The notes: generated by a model from the sequence alone, not told the origin. DNA of 64,000 nt from JBCCXZ01 sp965228005 (GCA_965228005.1 CBDDGV010000001.1:1488001-1552000), one strand, 5' to 3'; shown: positions 9,333 to 19,167, counted from the first letter of the stretch. Program-made: numbers and translations.

Positions 9333-12300
9333 ATGCCGAAACAACGGATTACAACGGCAGCGCTCAGCGGACCGCAACGCACCCGGTTGGTGCAGCGTTA
9401 CCTCGCGGCCACCTCGGACCGCAGTAACGTTTTCACGAGCGGTCCTTGTTGGTTCGCTCCCACCGCACTGGCCGCCGAAGAAGTCCGGGACGCCGCGGTC
9501 CACTGCCTCGCCGCAACCCTCCCGGGACGGTCCCTGCTGAACCCCCAAATCGGCACATTCGATGCCCACGCGCAGCGGCTCCTGCTGCGGGCGGGCACGA
9601 CGGTGCGGCTACTCACACCGCTGCAGCGGGACGAACTGCTCCGCCTGGCGATCGAGCAGGTAAGGTCCCAGACCGATTTGCCCTACTTTGGCCAAGTCGC
9701 GCACTCCGACGGGGTCGTGCGGATGGTCGGGCAAGCCATCGCCCAGATGAAACGGAGGGACCTGTGGGCGGAGCAGTTTGCCGAGCAGGCCTCCGGCCCC
9801 CGCGATCGGGAACTTGCCTCGTTCTACCTGGCCTACCAGCGGCTGCTGGTGCGGCACGGGCTGTTCGACCGCGAAGGCTGCTTCTGGGCCGCGCGTGCGG
9901 TGCTGAAGGAGCGGCCGGAACTGATCGGCCGGCCGGCCCTGGCGATCGTGGAAGGATTCACCGACTTCACCGCGGCCCAGCTCGAGATCCTGGCGGTGTT
10001 CGCGTCGCGGTGCAATGAGTTGGTCGTTGCCCTCCCCTTCGCGGACCAAGAACCCGCCGACCCCGCCCGGGCCGCGATGGAAACCCGGGGGCGGGCCACG
10101 ACCGCAGCGCTCCAAGCCGTGATGCCCGGAGCCGTTCTGGAGCACGATCCAACGCCTGCCGACCAACCGCTCTTCACCGGCCGTGTGGCCGAGCGGCTCT
10201 ACCGCAACCCCTCGGATATCGAACCGCCGGCCGAGGAAGAGCCGCCTGGGATTGCCATCATCGCCGCCGGCAACGAACAGACCGAATTCGAAACCGTTTG
10301 CGATTGCGTGAAGGCGTCGCTGGTCGATGGCAACACTTCGCCAGAGGACATCCTGATCGTGCTGCGTGCGGGGCCCGACGGGTGGGATCGGCTCCGCTCA
10401 ACACTCCACGACTTCGGGCTGCGGCCCTGGCTCGAGAACCGGCCGACCTACGCGACGGCGCCCGCCGCGCGGTTGGCGGAGTCGCTGCTCACGGCGGCGG
10501 TCGAGGATTGGCCTGCGGCTGCCGTTGAGGGGGTTGTCTGCCACTCGGCCGTTTCGATCACGCAAGAAGCCCCGGTCGAGCCGCACAGGTTCGAGCGGCT
10601 CCTGCGGAAGCTGGTGTTTGCCTCGGGCAGGGAGTCGCTGCTGCGGTCCGCCGATCGGGCAGTCGAGCGAACGCCGGAAGACTCTGCTGCAGCCGCTGGG
10701 CTGCATTGGTTCGCTGAGGTGCTGCAGTCGTGGCCCTCGCGGGCGTCGCTCGCGGCTTGGGCAACGGTGTTGGACGACACGCTGAACCGCTTGGGCGCGC
10801 TCCGCGACTCGGCGGTTGCCGACTCGTGGGCATCACTGCGGCGGCTGCTGACGAGTGTTGCGGAGCTGCGGTCTTTGGCGGTCGAAAAAGACGCCGGACT
10901 ATCGGCGGCGGAGTTGCGGGAGTTGTTCCGCCGCTGTTGCTCCGAGGAGACTTACGGAGACGCAGCCGGCCGGGCAGGCAGTGTGCGTGTCGTGACGCCC
11001 GAAACGGCCCGCGGGCTTGCGGCGGGAGACGTCTACGTTTTGTCGTTCGGCGAGGGCAACTACCCGCGCGGCGACGCGGTCGGCGGCATCGAAGAGCCCG
11101 ACCCAGCGCTCGCGGTGAGCGACGAGATGCACCTGTTCCTCGCGCTGGCGTCGAAACCCCGCGGGAGGCTGACGCTGAGCTACACGGCGCTCGACGACAA
11201 AGCGCAGCCGCTCTCGCCGAGTCCCTACCTCGCGGAGCTGCGCGGCTGCTTCCCGACGCACGAACTCACCGTCGAAGAGGTAGGCCTCAGCGGCCAACAG
11301 GCTCTGCCGGCGGCGCCGCGGGGGCGCCGGCTGCAGCGGCTGCATGCGGCGGGCGCGGCGATGGAAGGCGACCCCGCCCCGCTCGCGGGCTTGCTGGCCT
11401 CGCCCGAGGTCGGCCCCACGGCACACAGCCTGGCCTCGGCCGCGCGGACGATCCTCGACCGCGCCCAAGCCGAACGTTTCGGACCTTCCGAAGGGCTGCT
11501 GGAGAGCGCCGCCGTGCGTGCGAAGCTCGCCGAGCGTTACGGCCCGCAGCACCTGTGGAGCGCGAGCCGACTGGAGCAGTACGCGGCGTGCCCGTTCCGC
11601 TTCTTTGCCGGGCACGTGCTGCGGATCGAGCCGCCGCCGTCGGCAACCCCGGAGACCGACCCCGCCCGACGCGGGGTTCTGCTGCACGACCTCCTCGCCG
11701 CATTGCTGCGCCAAGCGGCGAACGCCCCAGACGCCGCCGATTGGAAACCGGCGCTCGAACAACTCATCGCGGAGGCCGCCGAGCGCGTCGGCCGCTACGG
11801 CGTCGAGGCGGGTCTGCGGGCGGTCGAAACGCGGGAGATCAGCGAATGGGTCCCGCGGATCGCCGGGCAAGCCGAGGCGTACCAGGCGATGTGGCAGGAC
11901 CTCGACGGCGTCCCGACGCCCGCGGCCTTGGAGGTGCGCTTCGGTCCGGATCGGGCGGGCGCGGAAGCCGACAACGACGACCCGCGTTCGACCGACGAAC
12001 CGTTCGCCTTCCGGGCCGGCGAGCACACCGTGCTGCTGAGCGGGAAGATCGACCGGGTGGACCTCGCCCAGGCGGGCGGGCAGCCGGCCTTGGTGGTGAT
12101 CGACTACAAGTCGGGCGACGCCCGGTTCGACCCCGCGCTGGCCGAGTCGGGCCGTCAGCTCCAGCTGCCGCTCTACACGCTCGCCGCGGAAGCGTTGCTG
12201 TTCACCGACCTGGGGGCCCGGGCGCTAGCCGCCGGCTACTGGCCCCTGCGGAACGAAGGCAAGGGCTTCGCCGACAAACGCGCAAACCTCCGCCTGCGGG

Positions 12301-12560
12301 AAGCCGACGACGAGGGCCTCAGTGAGGTCGACCACTGGCAACAGCTGCAGGCCGTCATCGCCGAGCGGGTGGGCGAGATCGTCGAGGGCGTCCGCAGAGG
12401 AGACTTCCCCGTCTACAACACCGACGAGAAGTGCACGAGCTGGTGCGACTTCCGCACCGTGTGCCGCGTCGGCCAAGTCCGAAGCCTGAACAAGTGCTGG
12501 CCGTCGGAACCGGCCGACGACGACGCAGAATCAGCGGGGGCCCCCGATGCTGACCGCTGA
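9333..12560 (+). CDS. addB: AddB-like helicase-nuclease subunit (PD-(D/E)XK)
   Basis: Second subunit of an AddAB-type double-strand-break processing enzyme. The protein (1075 aa) has a long UvrD-like but degenerate N-terminal part. A C-terminal Cas4/RecB nuclease domain shows the catalytic pattern: VVIDYKSG (D and K), QLQLPLYTLAAEA and HDLL upstream. Iron-sulfur cysteines are placed as in AddB: one in YAACPFRFF (near 750) and a C-terminal group CTSWCDFRTVC (near 1032-1042). No intact Walker A is visible, as expected for AddB. It is first in the addB-addA-cca operon; addA starts 14 bases before its end. Confidence 0.88.
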   Translation: MPKQRITTAALSGPQRTRLVQRYLAATSDRSNVFTSGPCWFAPTALAAEEVRDAAVHCLAATLPGRSLLNPQIGTFDAHAQRLLLRAGTTVRLLTPLQRDELLRLAIEQVRSQTDLPYFGQVAHSDGVVRMVGQAIAQMKRRDLWAEQFAEQASGPRDRELASFYLAYQRLLVRHGLFDREGCFWAARAVLKERPELIGRPALAIVEGFTDFTAAQLEILAVFASRCNELVVALPFADQEPADPARAAMETRGRATTAALQAVMPGAVLEHDPTPADQPLFTGRVAERLYRNPSDIEPPAEEEPPGIAIIAAGNEQTEFETVCDCVKASLVDGNTSPEDILIVLRAGPDGWDRLRSTLHDFGLRPWLENRPTYATAPAARLAESLLTAAVEDWPAAAVEGVVCHSAVSITQEAPVEPHRFERLLRKLVFASGRESLLRSADRAVERTPEDSAAAAGLHWFAEVLQSWPSRASLAAWATVLDDTLNRLGALRDSAVADSWASLRRLLTSVAELRSLAVEKDAGLSAAELRELFRRCCSEETYGDAAGRAGSVRVVTPETARGLAAGDVYVLSFGEGNYPRGDAVGGIEEPDPALAVSDEMHLFLALASKPRGRLTLSYTALDDKAQPLSPSPYLAELRGCFPTHELTVEEVGLSGQQALPAAPRGRRLQRLHAAGAAMEGDPAPLAGLLASPEVGPTAHSLASAARTILDRAQAERFGPSEGLLESAAVRAKLAERYGPQHLWSASRLEQYAACPFRFFAGHVLRIEPPPSATPETDPARRGVLLHDLLAALLRQAANAPDAADWKPALEQLIAEAAERVGRYGVEAGLRAVETREISEWVPRIAGQAEAYQAMWQDLDGVPTPAALEVRFGPDRAGAEADNDDPRSTDEPFAFRAGEHTVLLSGKIDRVDLAQAGGQPALVVIDYKSGDARFDPALAESGRQLQLPLYTLAAEALLFTDLGARALAAGYWPLRNEGKGFADKRANLRLREADDEGLSEVDHWQQLQAVIAERVGEIVEGVRRGDFPVYNTDEKCTSWCDFRTVCRVGQVRSLNKCWPSEPADDDAESAGAPDADR

Positions 12561-15500
12561 ACAAACCGCCGCGCTCGAAGCGCGGGACCGCAGCGTCTCG
12601 CTCGCCGCCGGGGCGGGCTGCGGCAAGACGTTCGTGCTCACCGAGCGCTACCTGTCGTACGTCGACCCGCGGGTCCTCTCGGCCGCCGCCGACCTGCAGG
12701 AGCTGGTCGCGATCACCTACACCGACGCCGCGGCCCGCGAGATGCGGAGTCGAATCCGCCAGCGTTGCGTCAGCCGCCGGCAAGAGGCCGCCACGACGGA
12801 CGAGCAGCAGGCCTGGCAGCGGGTGCTCCGGGGGCTCGACCGGGCGCGGATCAGCACGATCCACTCGTTCTGCGGAGACGCGCTCCGCGCGAACGCCGTC
12901 GAGCTCGGGCTCGACCCGGCCTTCGAGATCCTCGAGCCCGCCGCGGCCGACCTGCTGAAGCTGGAGGCCCTCGACCGGCATCTGCGTTGGCTGCTTGGCA
13001 AGGGGGACGAAGAGCTCATCAGCCTCGCCGCGCGACTGGGACTCCACACGCTGCGAGGCGTCGTGCCGCAGCTGCTAGCCGAGGCCCCAAGAGCGGCGGA
13101 GCGTTGGTTCGACGCAACGCCCGGAGAGTTGTTGGCGTCCTGGCAGGATTACCGCAGCACCACACTGCAGCAGACGTTGCGAGACGGTCTGCTTGCGGAA
13201 GACTGCCTCGCGGAACTCCGTGAGATCGCGTCAGTCGGCCCGCGGGGGGCGGAGCCGCTGAACGAGCGGCTCGCGGAAATCGCGGAAGTCATCGAAGCAC
13301 TCGACACTGGCGGGCCGCTGCAGCCCGCCGCGGCCCAGCTCATCGAGTTGGCACGCGTGCAGGGCGGGCCGGCGAAGAAGTCGGCGTGGGACGACGAGGC
13401 CGATTACGAGCGGTTCAAGAACGCCGCAGCCGATGTCCGCAAGGAGGCCGAGAAGGCCCTCGCGCTGCTGGCCGGTGACGAAGGCTCGCTGGAAGAAGCG
13501 GCGCAGACGGGCCTCTCCCTCTTGAGGCTCACCGTGAAAGTCGGCGACGAGTACGAGGCCATGAAGCAGAGCCGCGGGCAGTTGGAGTTCGACGATTTAC
13601 TCTGGCTGACCCACCGGCTCCTGCACGACGACGCCCACGCCGCCGCTCGGAAGCGGCTGCAGAGCGGCATCCGGCTGCTGATGGTCGACGAGTTCCAAGA
13701 CACGGCGCCGCAGCAGGTGGAACTGGTACAAGCGTTGTGCGGTCCGGCCTGGAGAGAGTCGGGCCTGTTCGTCGTGGGCGACTACAAGCAGTCGATCTAC
13801 CGGTTCCGCGGGGCCGAGCCGGAGGTCTCCAGCCAGCTGCGGGCGTCGCTGCCGGCGCCGGGCCGGCTGTCGCTCACCACCAACTTCCGCAGCCAGCCGG
13901 CGGTGCTGGACTTTGTGAACCGGTTGTTCGAGGAGGAGTTCGACACCTACGAACCCCTGCACGCCCACCGCCCGCAGCAGACCGAGGGGCCGTGCATCGA
14001 GCTGCTGTGGTCGAGCCCCGACCCCGCGGTCGATACCGGCGCCGGAGCCGCAGCGGATCGGGCCACCGAAGCCCGGTGGATGGCTCGGCGGGTGGCGGAA
14101 CTGATCGCCTCGGAGCGACCGATCGTCGCCGAGTCGCCGGACGGGCCGCCGCGTCCGGTGCGGCCGGGCGACGTGGCGGTGCTGATGCGGTCGCTCTCGG
14201 ACGCCCCGGTCTACGAAGCGGCCCTCCGCGCCGCGGGGCTGGACTACTACCTCGCCGGCGGGCACACCTTCTACGCGCAGCAAGAAGTGTTCGACGTGTT
14301 GAACCTGCTGCGGTCGGTCGACAGCCTGACCGACGAGGTCAGCCTCGCCGGGGCGCTGCGGAGCCCGTTCTTCTCGCTCGAAGACGAGACGCTGTTCTGG
14401 CTGGTCGAGGCGGGCGGGTCGCTTTCCGGTGCGGTGCTTGAGGCCACGCCGCCGGCCCAGCTCAGCGGCGAGGAAGCCGCCAAGTTCCAGCGGGCCGCAG
14501 CGGCGCTGGCCGACCTGCGGCGGGCAAAGGAGCGGTTGAGCGTGGCGGATCTGCTCGACCGGGCGCTCGCGCTCACCGGTTACGACGCGGCGCAGCTCTG
14601 CGAGTTCTTGGGCGAACGCAAACTGGCGAACCTCGACAAGCTCCGTGAGCAGGCCCGGCAAGCCGATCGATCGCGTCCCGGCGACCTCCCGTGGTTCATC
14701 CGCCAGCTGCAAGAGTTCGTCGACCGGCCGCCGAAGGAGGCGCTCGCCGCGACCACGACCGAAGGCGACGCCGTGCGGGTGATGACCATCCACCACGCCA
14801 AAGGGTTGGAGTTCCCGGTGGTGGTCGTGCCGGACCTCGGCCGAGGCAACCGCTTGGGCGCCACCCGGCCGGTGTTCGACCCGGAGCTCGGGCCGCTGGT
14901 GTCGGCGAAACAGAAGGGCTCCAAGACGCCGCTCGACTGGGTCCGCAAGCGGGGGCAGCAGCTGGAGCGCGAGGAGCGGGTGCGGCTGCTGTACGTCGCC
15001 TGCACCCGGGCGGCCGACTACCTCATCCTGTCGGCGAGCGCCGCGGCAGCGGAGAAGGCTTCCAGCGAGTGGCTCGCGCTGCTGGCGAAGCGGTTCGACT
15101 TATTCAACGGCACGCCGGCCGATGGCGCCGAGATGCGGGGGCCGTTGCCGGAGGTCGCCGTCACCACCGAAGAACCGCCCCGGCCGGAAGCGGCCCGGAC
15201 CGAGTCGCGGGCGTCGCTCCGCAAGGCGGTCGAGGCGGCCCTGAAGAGCAGGCGTTCACCGGGCGTCGACCCGGCGGCGCCCGTGCCGGTAGACCCGGGT
15301 GCGCGGCGACGCTACTCGTTCTCGCTCTTGTCGGGCGCGTTGGTCGAGCAGACCGACGAAGCCCCGCGCGCGGGCGACGGACGCGGCGACGGCGTCGACC
15401 CTCTGGCGCTCGGGCGGCTCGTGCACGGCGTGCTGGAGCGGATCGACTACGGTCGGCCCGACTCGCACGCACAACTCTGCAGGGAGCTGGCCCCGCTCTT

Positions 15501-15960
15501 CGCATCGGGCCCGTCGGAACCGCTCGCCGCCGAGGCGGCCGAGCTCGTCGGACGCTTCACCGATTCCGAACTCTGGCGGTCCCTCGCGTCCGCCTCGGAG
15601 CTGCACCGCGAGGTGGAGTTCCTCCTGCCCTGGCCTGGCGAAACAAACACAACGCGGTACCTGCACGGGTTCATCGACTGCCTGTACCGAGACGCGTCCG
15701 GCGCTTGGCGCCTGGTCGACTTCAAAACGAACCGCGTGGGCGCGGGCGGTGTCGCGGAAGCAAGCCGGCCCTACGAACTCCAGATGGCCGTCTACACCGA
15801 GGCGTGCCGGCAGGCGCTGGGAAGCCCGCCCTCCGAGTGTACGCTGTACTTCCTGCGTGCGGGCGAAGGGTTCGCCGTGCCCCCCGAGGCGCTCGGGATG
15901 GCGTCCGCCCTGCCGATGCTCAACGCGGCCCGCACCAAGCTCACGAGTGAAGCCCGATGA
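12547..15960 (+). CDS. addA: AddA-like UvrD/Rep helicase-nuclease
   Basis: ATP-driven helicase and nuclease subunit (1137 aa) that with AddB resects broken DNA ends for RecA loading. Motifs in order are Walker A AAGAGCGKTF near 20-29, VAITYTDAAAREM (Ia), LMVDEFQDTAPQQ (II), VGDYKQSIYRFRGAE (III), LTTNFRS (IV), TIHHAKGLEFPVVV (V) and RLLYVACTRA (VI). The C-terminal nuclease shows GRLVHGVLERID, FIDCLYR, LVDFKTNR and LQMAVYTEA, giving an H...D...DxK active site. The overlap with addB (14 bases) and with cca (ATGA) indicates coupled translation. This pair takes the place of RecBCD; no recC or recD is in the window. Confidence 0.93.
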   Translation: MLTAEQTAALEARDRSVSLAAGAGCGKTFVLTERYLSYVDPRVLSAAADLQELVAITYTDAAAREMRSRIRQRCVSRRQEAATTDEQQAWQRVLRGLDRARISTIHSFCGDALRANAVELGLDPAFEILEPAAADLLKLEALDRHLRWLLGKGDEELISLAARLGLHTLRGVVPQLLAEAPRAAERWFDATPGELLASWQDYRSTTLQQTLRDGLLAEDCLAELREIASVGPRGAEPLNERLAEIAEVIEALDTGGPLQPAAAQLIELARVQGGPAKKSAWDDEADYERFKNAAADVRKEAEKALALLAGDEGSLEEAAQTGLSLLRLTVKVGDEYEAMKQSRGQLEFDDLLWLTHRLLHDDAHAAARKRLQSGIRLLMVDEFQDTAPQQVELVQALCGPAWRESGLFVVGDYKQSIYRFRGAEPEVSSQLRASLPAPGRLSLTTNFRSQPAVLDFVNRLFEEEFDTYEPLHAHRPQQTEGPCIELLWSSPDPAVDTGAGAAADRATEARWMARRVAELIASERPIVAESPDGPPRPVRPGDVAVLMRSLSDAPVYEAALRAAGLDYYLAGGHTFYAQQEVFDVLNLLRSVDSLTDEVSLAGALRSPFFSLEDETLFWLVEAGGSLSGAVLEATPPAQLSGEEAAKFQRAAAALADLRRAKERLSVADLLDRALALTGYDAAQLCEFLGERKLANLDKLREQARQADRSRPGDLPWFIRQLQEFVDRPPKEALAATTTEGDAVRVMTIHHAKGLEFPVVVVPDLGRGNRLGATRPVFDPELGPLVSAKQKGSKTPLDWVRKRGQQLEREERVRLLYVACTRAADYLILSASAAAAEKASSEWLALLAKRFDLFNGTPADGAEMRGPLPEVAVTTEEPPRPEAARTESRASLRKAVEAALKSRRSPGVDPAAPVPVDPGARRRYSFSLLSGALVEQTDEAPRAGDGRGDGVDPLALGRLVHGVLERIDYGRPDSHAQLCRELAPLFASGPSEPLAAEAAELVGRFTDSELWRSLASASELHREVEFLLPWPGETNTTRYLHGFIDCLYRDASGAWRLVDFKTNRVGAGGVAEASRPYELQMAVYTEACRQALGSPPSECTLYFLRAGEGFAVPPEALGMASALPMLNAARTKLTSEAR

Positions 15961-17195
15961 CCGAGTCCCCCCAACGCCGCTTCGCCCGCGAGGTCGTCGA
16001 CGAGCTCCGCGACGCCGGCCACGAGGCGCTCTGGGCCGGCGGGTGCGTGCGCGACGCGCTGCTGGGCAAGACGCCCAAGGACTACGACGTGGCCACCAGC
16101 GCCGAACCCGAACGGGTGCGTGAGGTGTTCGGCCGGCGGCGGACGATCCCCGTTGGCGCGTCCTTCGGCGTGATCACGCTGCTGGGCCCCGAAGGTGTGC
16201 ACCCGATCGAGGTCGCCACGTTCCGCGCAGACGGCAAGTACGTCGACGGCCGGCGCCCGGAAACCGTGCGTTACACGACCGCCGAAGAAGACGCCCAGCG
16301 GCGGGACTTCACCATCAACGGGTTGTTCTACGACCCCGCCGAGGACCGGGTGATCGACTACGTCGGCGGGCAGGACGACCTGCAGAACCAAACCCTGCGG
16401 GCCATCGGCGACGCGGCGGCACGCTTCGCGGAGGACAAGCTGCGGATGCTCCGCGCCGTGCGGTTCGCGGCGACGCTCGGCTTCCGGATCGAACCCGACA
16501 CGCTGGCGGCTGTGCAGAGCATGGCGGGCCAGCTCTCGGTGGTGAGCGCCGAGCGCATCGGGGCGGAAATCTCACGCCTGCTCACGCACGCCGAGGCGGG
16601 GCGGGGGCTTGCGCTGCTGAGCGAGACGGGGCTCCTGCCCGCCGTCTTCCCGGAACTGGGGGGTTGGTCCGAAGCGGGCGCCGCCGAGTGGGCGTCGGCC
16701 CGCAAACGGTTGCAGACGCTCGGCGGCGGCCCGCTGGCGACGGCGTTGGCCGCGGTGCTGCTCGAGCTCACCGAGCCACGTGCGCCCGCCGAAATCGGCC
16801 GTCGATTGCGACTGACCAACAAGGACGCCGCGGACACGGGTTGGCTGATCGAGGGCGTGGCCGTGGCCGCGCAGGCAGCCGACCTGCCGTGGAGCCGGTT
16901 GCAGCCGTGGTTGGCCGACCGCCGCTCGGCGGAGTTGTTGAGGCTGTCGGCGGCGGCGTTGGGCGACGATCACCCGGGCGTCGCCCGTTGCCGGAGTGAA
17001 CTCGGCCGCGAGGCGGAGCAGCTCAACCCGCCGGCGTTGGTCACCGGCAGCGACCTGCTCCAGCTCGGCTACCAACCGGGGCCCGGCATCGCCGCTGCGC
17101 TGCGGTCGGTGCGGGACGCGCAGCTCGACGGCCGGATCGCCACGAAGGAGCAGGCGCTAGAACAGCTGAGGCGCGGGCTGCGGGGTGAACGATAG
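15957..17195 (+). CDS. cca: CCA tRNA nucleotidyltransferase / poly(A) polymerase family
   Basis: Class II nucleotidyltransferase (412 aa) that adds or repairs the 3' CCA of tRNAs, or adds A alone if the tasks are split between two enzymes. Visible are WAGGCVRDALLG, KDYDVATSA with the DxD metal pair, the RRDFTINGLFYDP motif and AEDKLRMLRAVRFAATLGF, typical for the head and neck. The tail half (about 215-412) is helical and variable. No HD domain is seen. The tRNA-Leu at 6909 has no encoded CCA, so such an enzyme is needed. It starts by ATGA overlap with addA, an odd but tight partner for recombination genes. Confidence 0.92.
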   Translation: MTESPQRRFAREVVDELRDAGHEALWAGGCVRDALLGKTPKDYDVATSAEPERVREVFGRRRTIPVGASFGVITLLGPEGVHPIEVATFRADGKYVDGRRPETVRYTTAEEDAQRRDFTINGLFYDPAEDRVIDYVGGQDDLQNQTLRAIGDAAARFAEDKLRMLRAVRFAATLGFRIEPDTLAAVQSMAGQLSVVSAERIGAEISRLLTHAEAGRGLALLSETGLLPAVFPELGGWSEAGAAEWASARKRLQTLGGGPLATALAAVLLELTEPRAPAEIGRRLRLTNKDAADTGWLIEGVAVAAQAADLPWSRLQPWLADRRSAELLRLSAAALGDDHPGVARCRSELGREAEQLNPPALVTGSDLLQLGYQPGPGIAAALRSVRDAQLDGRIATKEQALEQLRRGLRGER

Positions 17196-17263
17196 GGCCG
17201 CTCCCGCGGTAGACGGGGCACACGCGCTGGCTTACCATCAACGGCCCACTCGAAAGGAACCCG

Positions 17264-17785
17264 ATGCCCGCCGACTCCGCCCTGCCCGTCCTCCACTCAT
17301 TCGCCGCAACCGACCTGGTCGCCCCGCTGCTGGCCGCGCCGGAGATCAACGCCTCGTACTTCATCGGCGTCGTCTCCCGAGTGCTGCACATAGTGTCGGC
17401 CGTCATCCTGCTGGGCGGCGTCTTCTACCTGCGGACGGTGCTCGCCCCCGCCGGGGCGGAAGCGTGCTTCGCGGGGCGTCGGGGCGTCTGGGCCAAGTGG
17501 GTCGGCATGACCAGCGGGTTCCTGCTGCTCTCGGGCTTCTACAATTTCTACGTCGCGATCATGACCGCCAAGGAAGCCGGCGAGAAACTCCCCTCCTCGT
17601 ACCACATGCTATTCGGCATCAAGTTCCTCCTGGCCCTCGGCTTGATGTTCCTGGCGGCGATCGTCGCGGGGAAGACCGACGCCGCGGAGCGGTTCCGCCA
17701 GCAGATCGGCAAGTGGCTCAACATCGCCTGGGCGCTCGGCCTGTCGATCGTCGTGATCGGCGCCATCCTGCGTTCGCTGCACTAG
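17264..17785 (+). CDS. Four-helix integral membrane protein, CopD/DUF2269-like
   Basis: 173 residues with four predicted membrane helices: about 32-55 (VVSRVLHIVSAVILLGGVFY), 78-97, 110-134 and 147-168. A histidine inside helix 1 (RVLHIV) and a short loop pattern recall the CopD and related haem/copper membrane families, but no decisive motif is seen. GAAAGGAA lies about 6 bases before the ATG. It follows cca by 68 bases and may be a separate unit. Function unknown. Confidence 0.75.
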   Translation: MPADSALPVLHSFAATDLVAPLLAAPEINASYFIGVVSRVLHIVSAVILLGGVFYLRTVLAPAGAEACFAGRRGVWAKWVGMTSGFLLLSGFYNFYVAIMTAKEAGEKLPSSYHMLFGIKFLLALGLMFLAAIVAGKTDAAERFRQQIGKWLNIAWALGLSIVVIGAILRSLH

Positions 17786-17873
17786 CGCGTTACCGCCCGA
17801 ACCAGCCGGGGCCTTTTCTCACACGAATCACGCCGCGGGCAACCGCCTCCCCAAGACACCGCCTCCCAAAGAC

Positions 17874-18044
17874 ATGGACAAGAAGGCCAAGAAACGCGTC
17901 GAAGTGCTCCGCAAGAAGGTCGCGCAGCTCCAGCAGCAGTTGACCGGGGCCAAGGAGCAGCCGGACGACCCGGACGAGCCGAAGCGGCTGCAGGACCAGA
18001 TCGACGCGGCAAAAGCCGAGATGGCCGAACTCAAAGCGAGCTGA
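17874..18044 (+). CDS. Small charged coiled-coil protein
   Basis: A 56-residue frame starting MDKKAKKRVEVLRKKVAQ. Heptad-like Leu/Val spacing and two helical halves (about 5-25 and 36-56) are separated by a DDPDEP turn, which suggests a helical hairpin. No membrane segment or signal peptide. The last 14 bases overlap the 3' end of the opposite gene at 18031-19023. No clear ribosome binding site precedes the ATG, so the start is uncertain, but codon choice and composition look like a real gene. I recall small proteins of this type near membrane proteins in planctomycetes but cannot name a family. Confidence 0.55.
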   Translation: MDKKAKKRVEVLRKKVAQLQQQLTGAKEQPDDPDEPKRLQDQIDAAKAEMAELKAS

Positions 18045-19023
18045 TCGCCGCGATGCGGATGGCTTCGTCTTCCTGACGGTCCCGCGGCGGGTCGGCCTCG
18101 GCCCGGCGTTGCGGTTCGCCCGCCGGCTCCGTCTGCTTGCCCCGTGCCGTACGCGGCTGGGCCGCCTGCGGCTCGGCGGCTCGATCGTTGGGCGTCTCCG
18201 CAGCATCGCTCTCGACGGTTTGATCGACCGCACGCAGGCGCAACGCCTCGTCCACCGACTCGACGCCCCGCGAGTGGTCTGTCTCTTCCGAGCCGGACCG
18301 CAGACGCTCGTCGCCGGAGCCCCCGACGCCGGCGGGCTCGACCTCCAGCTTCGGCAGGGCCGGCTCGTACGCCGCGGCAACCCACGCCGGTGCGGCTTCG
18401 AGCAAGTTGTCGGAGTCTTCGGCCGCTTCGCTCCGATCGATGGTCGCCGAGGGGCCGACTACCACCGGCAGGAAGAAACCGCGTCCCAACGGCTGCAGCA
18501 TCGTGCCGGGGGGCGGTTCGATCTTCACGTCGGCGAAGTCGTAGCCGACCAACGCGGCGCCCGCCGCGACGTTGATGTCGCCGATCAGGTTGGGCGAGAG
18601 CGTCACGCCGCCGCCGGTGCCTTGAATCGAGCGGCCGTCGAAGTAGCCATCGGGCTGGACCTGCAGCACGCCGTACCAGCCGGCGTCCAAGCCTGCGAAG
18701 GCGTAGCCGCCGTCGGGGCTGGTCGTCGTCTCGGCGACGAGCACCCCTTCGTTGTCGAGCAGCCGGACCGTCACGCCCGGCATCCCGCCGATGTTCTCAA
18801 ACGGCGCGGCGAGGCGGTCGGCCTCGAACACCGTGCCGGCGATCGAAGCCGTGCCGGGGACGCCGGTCCCCGGCGTCGGCGGGTCGAGGACCTCGCCGCC
18901 GGGCTGCACGAGCGGGATCTCGATCCCGCTGAGCACCGCGAGCGGCCGCCGCGGTTCGAGTTGCTCGACTGCTAGCAGGCGAGGCCGGGGCCCGAGGGCG
19001 TGCTGGGGGTCGTTGCGCAGCAT
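18031..19023 (-). CDS. LEPR-motif surface protein with SdrD/Cna-B-like domain
   Basis: 330 residues. The N terminus carries LAVEQLEPRRPLAVLSG, the LEPR-type motif found at the start of many large exported planctomycete proteins. A single beta-sandwich region at about 63-165 (GTASIAGTVFEAD, VTVRLLDNEG, GGYAFAGLDAGWYGVLQVQP) matches the SdrD B / carboxypeptidase-regulatory-like pattern. The C-terminal half is Glu/Arg/Ala-rich low complexity with no sorting signal. Most LEPR proteins are far larger and end in dockerin or PEP-CTERM parts, so this is a short member. Surface location is inferred from the motif. Its 3' end overlaps the small coiled-coil gene tail to tail. Confidence 0.7.
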   Translation of the reverse strand: MLRNDPQHALGPRPRLLAVEQLEPRRPLAVLSGIEIPLVQPGGEVLDPPTPGTGVPGTASIAGTVFEADRLAAPFENIGGMPGVTVRLLDNEGVLVAETTTSPDGGYAFAGLDAGWYGVLQVQPDGYFDGRSIQGTGGGVTLSPNLIGDINVAAGAALVGYDFADVKIEPPPGTMLQPLGRGFFLPVVVGPSATIDRSEAAEDSDNLLEAAPAWVAAAYEPALPKLEVEPAGVGGSGDERLRSGSEETDHSRGVESVDEALRLRAVDQTVESDAAETPNDRAAEPQAAQPRTARGKQTEPAGEPQRRAEADPPRDRQEDEAIRIAAISSL

Positions 19024-19167
19024 AGGGGTCGCCGTGGCTGGGAGGCGGGGCGGGCGGAGAGTAGCAGAGCCCCGTCTCGATGGGTACAGGGCTCTAGAGG
19101 TATCGGGTTTCCGCCCGGCGAGCCTGCAGCGGGCCCCGTGCAGCCGGCAAAGTGCTGGTATCCCGCC

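Noticed and set aside
10730..12325. 531-codon plus-strand frame within addB
   Set aside because: Arg/Gly/Ala-rich out-of-frame reading of addB, with no domain.
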